Below the pieces are notes generated by a model. The model worked only from the letters and a program-made list of their open reading frames with translations. It was not told the origin of the DNA and ran no database searches. Below, in pieces: positions 6,564-10,647 of a stretch of DNA of 10,647 nucleotides. Numbering within the stretch: position 1 is the stretch's first letter; every line of letters starts with the position of its first letter. Source of the DNA: Flavobacteriia bacterium (GTDB lineage: Bacteria > Bacteroidota > Bacteroidia > Flavobacteriales > Flavobacteriaceae); the NCBI GenBank assembly GCA_030626085.1, contig DAOUPQ010000054.1, positions 1-10,647 on the forward strand, read 5' to 3'. Both the position numbers and the translations under genes were made by a program.

Positions 6564-7817
6564 TTAATTGTTTTTCTTTTTTAAATCAATTGTTTTATTG
6601 CTGATAAGCGGTTTTGCCCAAAAACCGATACTTAAAATGTAAATTAAAAGGATAAAATTAAAATACATACCAACTTTCAGTGAAGTAAGATCACTGATAA
6701 AACCAATTATTAATTGTACAATGGCACCACCCATAATACCACTTACCAGAATACCCGCAAATGCACCGTGATGTTTGTCAAGTGAGTTTAAAGCGAGTGA
6801 AAAGATTATGGGATACATTACTGCAAGAAAAAATCCACTTGCCTGGAAAGCATAGAGTGAGGTATCTGCCGAACCAAAAAGTGCAACGGCTAAACTAATA
6901 ATAGCCAAACTTGTAAATAATTTTAATACTATTTTACTATCTAAAAATTTTAATAATAATAGTCCAATAATACCTCCAATTGTCATTAATCCCCAAAAAT
7001 TTCCAATTGCACTTGCGCCAGTTGTTTCGGGATTGATGCCGTGATATGTTTGTAAGAATTTTGACATCCAATAAGAAATTCCTTGTTCTACACCTACGTA
7101 AGCGAAAATTCCAAAAAAGAAAAGGATAACTGTTCGGTTTTTAAAAAGTTTTAAATAACTATCTTTTGTGCCAACTTTTTCATCTTCTTGAAGTTCTACT
7201 TTTGGAAACTTTGTAAATAAAACCAATAGGATCATTAAGAAACTTAAAATTGCAAAAATCCAATAGATAGAAACCCATGTTTTATCTGATGGAATTATGC
7301 CTGACATAAAACGGATAAAACGACTTTGTTGATCTGCAGTTTTATCAATATTTGTAACAAGCCAGGAATAAACCTGAGGACTTACAAATGAGGCAGCTCC
7401 AAAAATTAATTGTGCTATTACCGATGTGAAAGCATAATTCTCTTCACCTCCTGCTGCACGTAAAAGTGGATTTATAACAACTTGCAAAATCGCCATTCCT
7501 GTACCGATAGTAAAAAGAGAAAACATAAAAACTCCAAAACTTGGAATGCCTGTAAAAAGCAATGAAGCTAATAATGCTAGAGAGAATCCTAAGATGATCA
7601 TTTTCTTTTCACCGTATTTTTCCACCATAAAACCAGCAGGGATAGACATTACCCCATAGGCTATAAAAAATGAAAAGGGTAAAAAACCAGCCATGGTTTC
7701 ATTCAAACCATAACTTGAAGAAACACTTGGATTAAGTGCTCCAAGTATATTTGTTAAAAACGATATAACAAAGAATGCTAAAAAAATTAATAATACAATA
7801 ATATAATTTCGTTTCAT
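6564..7817 (-). CDS. MFS sugar transporter of the FucP / NagP (FHS) type
   Basis: An inner-membrane proton-coupled sugar importer of 417 residues with about 12 hydrophobic segments and a cytoplasmic loop between the halves (about 203-228, rich in charged residues). Family segments are seen: SIPAGFMVEKYGEKK (58-72) between helices 2 and 3, LQVVINPLLRAAGGEENYAF (111-130), and YVGVEQGISYWMSKFL (240-255) with the Glu244 typical of the FHS group opening the second half. This group includes importers of fucose, glucose/galactose and GlcNAc. The gene neighbours (a GH2 exo-glucosaminidase before it, a sugar kinase and a NagB-like protein after it) point to GlcN, GlcNAc or short chito-oligosaccharide products. 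It starts 5 bases after the GH2 stop and its TAA abuts the kinase ATG. The exact substrate cannot be read from the sequence. Confidence 0.9.
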   Translation of the reverse strand: MKRNYIIVLLIFLAFFVISFLTNILGALNPSVSSSYGLNETMAGFLPFSFFIAYGVMSIPAGFMVEKYGEKKMIILGFSLALLASLLFTGIPSFGVFMFSLFTIGTGMAILQVVINPLLRAAGGEENYAFTSVIAQLIFGAASFVSPQVYSWLVTNIDKTADQQSRFIRFMSGIIPSDKTWVSIYWIFAILSFLMILLVLFTKFPKVELQEDEKVGTKDSYLKLFKNRTVILFFFGIFAYVGVEQGISYWMSKFLQTYHGINPETTGASAIGNFWGLMTIGGIIGLLLLKFLDSKIVLKLFTSLAIISLAVALFGSADTSLYAFQASGFFLAVMYPIIFSLALNSLDKHHGAFAGILVSGIMGGAIVQLIIGFISDLTSLKVGMYFNFILLIYILSIGFWAKPLISNKTIDLKKKNN

Positions 7818-7822
7818 GATTT

Positions 7823-10453
7823 TCAGTTTAAATTAAATCCTTTATATGTAAAAATAGGATCTCCGTCTGTTCTTTTATTATTTGTAAATGTAGCTTTTAT
7901 TTGATGTTCTTCACCAGGGAGTAATGATAAATAATTATCATCCCAAAATATTGGTAATATTGACTCTCCAGACTTAGAACCTTTTACCTGTAAATCAATG
8001 AAAAATGCAAGTTTATTAGAGGTGTTTTTAATATTAACAGTTATTGATTTATCAGTAAATTTATGAGTTACTTTAACTGTAGCTTTTGGCATTGTATTTA
8101 AAGCTGTGAAATCAGCATATTCCGCTATTGGAGTCATAAACCAAGTTGAATTTTTAAAGTCTAACACATCTTCTTTTGTTGAAAGCCAATAAAAATTGCT
8201 ACTAATTTCATTTCCTTGTTTGTCAATTAGTTTCATTGAAAGGAAATAGGTTTTTGAAAGTTCTTTAAGCTCAGGTATTGTAAATAATTTTTTAGATTTC
8301 CTTTCTTCGATAGTAATAGGAATCTCTTTTTTTAGCAAAACATCTGAGTTAATATTTAAAATTGAAATTTCAGCTTTTAAATTGCTATATAGATCATTAT
8401 ATTCATTATTGATATAAATAGCGTTATCTCCATAATTGTATATTAAACCAAGAGGTTGACATGCTTTTTTTGTTCCGTAAAAAGCTCCATTAGGCATCAT
8501 ATACCAATCATATAGTTGCCAAAAGGTTTCAGGCCAGGCAGAATTTAACATCCACTGAATTATACCTGTTGCTTTATATTTATTTACTGCAAAAGCCTCA
8601 AACATTGCTCTGATGGCTTCGTAATTTGATATTTGAGATTTAAAGGCAAAGTCTTCAACATTGTTATTTACTCCATATCTTCCATTAAAAGCCTTAATAT
8701 ACCTGTCAAGGGTTTGAAACTCATTTCGACCGTTATGGAAATTCCATACATCGTTAATTGGCCAAAGCTTATCTTTGGGTATCATTTTTTTAAGGCTTTC
8801 TAATGGAGGCACTTGAGGTCCAGGACCAGTTTCAGTATTAAAACCAAAAGCTCCGCCTGCAATACTATCAATATACCAATAATTAGGTGATATGTATGCA
8901 TAAGGACCTAGCATTTTTACACGAGTTGGCCCACTTATTTCACTATCATTTATGTAACCTTCAATAACTTCACCCTTTTCATTGTATTTTAAATCAAAAT
9001 CTTTGTATTTACATGATGCTACTATTGGTCTTGTGTTATCAAATTCCTTGAGATAATTATTTAGTTTCCGTTCTAATTCAGGAACTGGAAGTTTATCACT
9101 GCCATATGACCAAAGAAATACACTTGGATGATTTCTTAACCATATAACTTGATCTCTGTATCCTTCAGCATGTAATTGCATGTCTTCAGGCTCTGTAATT
9201 GACATATATTTGGTTAGTTCTTCTCTATTTGAATAGCCCTCCCATTCCCAATGACAGCTCCAGCCAATCATTACGAGTATTCCTAGTTCATCTGCTTTTT
9301 CATATATAGTTTTGTCATTCCCCCAGAATCCTTCTAAGCGAATAGTATTCATATTCATGTGTTTCACATATTGAAGTTGAGCCTTTACTTTTTTGGGTGT
9401 ATCACCCAATAAAAGATCATCAACCCAACCAGCTCCTTTTATCAATATTTTTTTGCCATTTAGTTTGTATCCTTTATGTCCTTCTTGGTTTGTATATTCA
9501 GAAATATCTCTTATTCCAAAACGTATATGCTCATTATCAGAAATAGTTTTGCCAACGGTTGCCGAAATATTTAAGTCGTATAAATTTGGTTCACCCAAAT
9601 TATTGGTCCACCAAAGTTTTGGATTTTGTATTTGTAATTGACGGAATTCATCAGATAAAAACTGAATTGACCTAGATTCATTTGGATTTAGTGAAAATTC
9701 TTTAGAAATTTTAATATCCTCACCAATGCTAAGGTTAATTATTGTTGAAATTTTCTTAGGAGAATGATTTACTAAATCAGCAGTAATAATTAAATCGGCT
9801 TTTTGTAATGTTTCCAGATCAATTTTTGACCTTATAAAAATATTTTTTAGAGATACTTCCTTAGTTTTTTTAAGTGTTACTCCGCGCCAAATACCCATAT
9901 TTTTGTCTGGGGCAGGAGGGTTCCAATCTACAAATCCAATTGTTAGATCGGTTTTCCCGGGTGGAAAGATTTCCACAGCAAGAACATTTTTACCTTTTAC
10001 AATATGATCAGTAATATCTAGATTAAAAATTTTATAAGCGCTTTGGATGCTTTTCTTATTTCCAATACGTTTTCCGTTTAGCCAAATATCAGCACTGTAA
10101 TTAATTCCATTAAATGTTAATGAATATATCTGATTTATATCATTTATGTTGAAACTTGTTTTATACCACCATGGGTTGGAAAATGGTTTAGTATCAATTT
10201 TTTCAAGATTTTTTCCAATATAAATATCTTTATAAGTTCCGTTTTTTACAAGTGCATTGAAAACAGTAGAGGGTACATTTGTTTGTATCCAGGTTTTATC
10301 ATTGTGTTGTTCAATAGAAATATCTTTTCCGTTTTCCTTAACTAAATTACTATTTTGAATTTTCCAATCTGTTAATTGTATTGAATTTGGTTTTTGAGAA
10401 AACAATAATGTGTTGATACCAATTACAAGAATAATAAATATGGTTTTTTTCAT
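7823..10453 (-). CDS. Secreted GH2 glycoside hydrolase, likely exo-beta-D-glucosaminidase (CsxA-like)
   Basis: An exported enzyme of 876 residues. A Sec signal peptide (MKKT, a hydrophobic core, likely cut after LLFSQ near residue 20, no lipobox) precedes a GH2 sugar-binding jelly roll (about 50-195, with NGINYSADIWLNGKRIG and the MGIWRGV signature), an immunoglobulin-like domain (about 196-315), a TIM barrel (about 316-645) and C-terminal beta domains to 876. The barrel has GAGWVDDLLLG, TIRLEG, then GSDK with the predicted acid/base Asp453 and GFNTETGPG with the predicted nucleophile Glu541. An Asp in a Ser-Asp pair at the acid/base, instead of the Asn-Glu of beta-mannosidases and beta-galactosidases, marks the exo-glucosaminidase subfamily, and IIQWMLNSAWPETFWQLYDWY resembles the equivalent CsxA segment. 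It should release GlcN from the non-reducing end of chitosan oligosaccharides. It follows the amidohydrolase gene by 80 bases. A beta-mannosidase-like activity is the main alternative. Confidence 0.9.
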   Translation of the reverse strand: MKKTIFIILVIGINTLLFSQKPNSIQLTDWKIQNSNLVKENGKDISIEQHNDKTWIQTNVPSTVFNALVKNGTYKDIYIGKNLEKIDTKPFSNPWWYKTSFNINDINQIYSLTFNGINYSADIWLNGKRIGNKKSIQSAYKIFNLDITDHIVKGKNVLAVEIFPPGKTDLTIGFVDWNPPAPDKNMGIWRGVTLKKTKEVSLKNIFIRSKIDLETLQKADLIITADLVNHSPKKISTIINLSIGEDIKISKEFSLNPNESRSIQFLSDEFRQLQIQNPKLWWTNNLGEPNLYDLNISATVGKTISDNEHIRFGIRDISEYTNQEGHKGYKLNGKKILIKGAGWVDDLLLGDTPKKVKAQLQYVKHMNMNTIRLEGFWGNDKTIYEKADELGILVMIGWSCHWEWEGYSNREELTKYMSITEPEDMQLHAEGYRDQVIWLRNHPSVFLWSYGSDKLPVPELERKLNNYLKEFDNTRPIVASCKYKDFDLKYNEKGEVIEGYINDSEISGPTRVKMLGPYAYISPNYWYIDSIAGGAFGFNTETGPGPQVPPLESLKKMIPKDKLWPINDVWNFHNGRNEFQTLDRYIKAFNGRYGVNNNVEDFAFKSQISNYEAIRAMFEAFAVNKYKATGIIQWMLNSAWPETFWQLYDWYMMPNGAFYGTKKACQPLGLIYNYGDNAIYINNEYNDLYSNLKAEISILNINSDVLLKKEIPITIEERKSKKLFTIPELKELSKTYFLSMKLIDKQGNEISSNFYWLSTKEDVLDFKNSTWFMTPIAEYADFTALNTMPKATVKVTHKFTDKSITVNIKNTSNKLAFFIDLQVKGSKSGESILPIFWDDNYLSLLPGEEHQIKATFTNNKRTDGDPIFTYKGFNLN

Positions 10454-10496
10454 TAGCTGTAAAATTTAATAATTGATTGGTTAAATGTGATTTATG

Positions 10497-10519
10497 TCTG
10501 TTTTTACTAGCAAAACAGA
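10497..10519. repeat. Inverted repeat between the amidohydrolase and GH2 genes
   Basis: Perfect eight-base arms TCTGTTTT (10497-10504) and AAAACAGA (10512-10519) surround the seven-base loop TACTAGC. It lies 15 bases after the amidohydrolase stop and 44 bases before the GH2 start, both on the minus strand. With no T-run after it in the transcribed direction it is a poor intrinsic terminator. A repressor operator or an intercistronic hairpin that tunes expression is as likely. Confidence 0.45.
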
Positions 10520-10533
10520 TGATTTAGATAAAA

Positions 10534-10647
10534 CTATTTTACTTTTTCTCCATCAAGCCAAGTTTCCAAAACCGTAATATTTGGCACTTTCTCAATATCT
10601 ATTTCCATAATGTCTTGATTTAAAATGATAAAATCGGCAAATTTACC
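10534..10647 (-). CDS. Amidohydrolase, C-terminal end only (YtcJ / Amidohydro_3 type)
   Basis: Only the last 37 codons and the stop lie in the window; the gene continues beyond the right edge. The visible residues begin GKFADFIILNQDIMEID and end with LETWLDGEKVK. This is the typical closing segment of the metal-dependent amidohydrolase superfamily: a G-K-x-A-D-hydrophobic turn back into the small beta-sandwich, then a x-T-W/Y-x-x-G-x-x-V strand. The form of the segment, with D-I/L-M after the strand and a K-V-P-N-I run, is most like YtcJ-type Amidohydro_3 proteins. It lies upstream in the same direction as the amino-sugar genes and could be part of the operon, perhaps removing an acyl group, but no catalytic residue is in view, so the substrate is unknown. 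It could instead be an unrelated neighbour. Confidence 0.75.
   Translation of the reverse strand, partial: GKFADFIILNQDIMEIDIEKVPNITVLETWLDGEKVK

Noticed and set aside
6114..6567. Two plus-strand open frames opposite the ROK kinase gene
   Set aside because: They lie antisense to clear kinase motifs, have no recognisable domains, and have no start context.
9393..9641. Plus-strand open frame of 82 codons opposite the GH2 gene
   Set aside because: It is antisense to the GH2 domains and has Pro/Ser-rich shadow composition, with no independent support.

Overview
The window looks like a chromosomal segment of a Bacteroidetes bacterium, most likely class Flavobacteriia. The evidence is the very AT-rich sequence, signal peptides ending in the FSQ / FAQ / SAQ style, two DUF2911 proteins, an OmpR-type response regulator paired with a kinase of flavobacterial style, a long NagB-like/PIG-L fusion protein typical of this phylum, and a TAnnTTTG-like promoter element. 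I saw no tRNA, rRNA, CRISPR, insertion sequence or phage gene.

Left part (1-3539). After 220 bases with no convincing gene come a sensor histidine kinase (221-1468) and its response regulator (1469-2143), both on the minus strand. The regulator is transcribed first and its TAA stop directly abuts the kinase ATG. A 253-base intergenic region with two AT-rich dyads separates them from two divergent, tandemly duplicated genes for secreted DUF2911 proteins (2397-2957 and 3006-3539, plus strand). The two are about half identical by eye. Their function is unknown.

Right part (3687-10647). This is a minus-strand gene cluster that reads as an amino-sugar (glucosamine / chitosan-oligosaccharide) utilisation operon. 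In transcription order it holds the last 37 codons of an amidohydrolase running off the right edge, a secreted GH2 enzyme of the exo-beta-D-glucosaminidase type (7823-10453), a FucP/NagP-type MFS sugar transporter (6564-7817), a ROK sugar kinase (5697-6563), and a 637-residue fusion of a NagB-like domain with a PIG-L deacetylase domain (3687-5600). The inferred route is: periplasmic release of GlcN, import, phosphorylation to GlcN-6-P, and isomerisation/deamination to fructose-6-P plus ammonia. No separate NagA, no SusC/SusD pair and no dedicated regulator is visible inside the window.

The most unusual point is the fusion protein. Its NagB half has Thr where the ring-opening Asp of E. coli NagB sits. 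Its PIG-L half has kept the three predicted zinc ligands but has Gly where the general-base Asp is expected (HPGDG instead of HPDDE), and another Gly ahead of the C-terminal His motif. The ROK kinase also lacks the Cys-rich zinc loop of the family. These are substitutions in otherwise intact reading frames, so they look like changed chemistry or changed roles rather than decayed genes.
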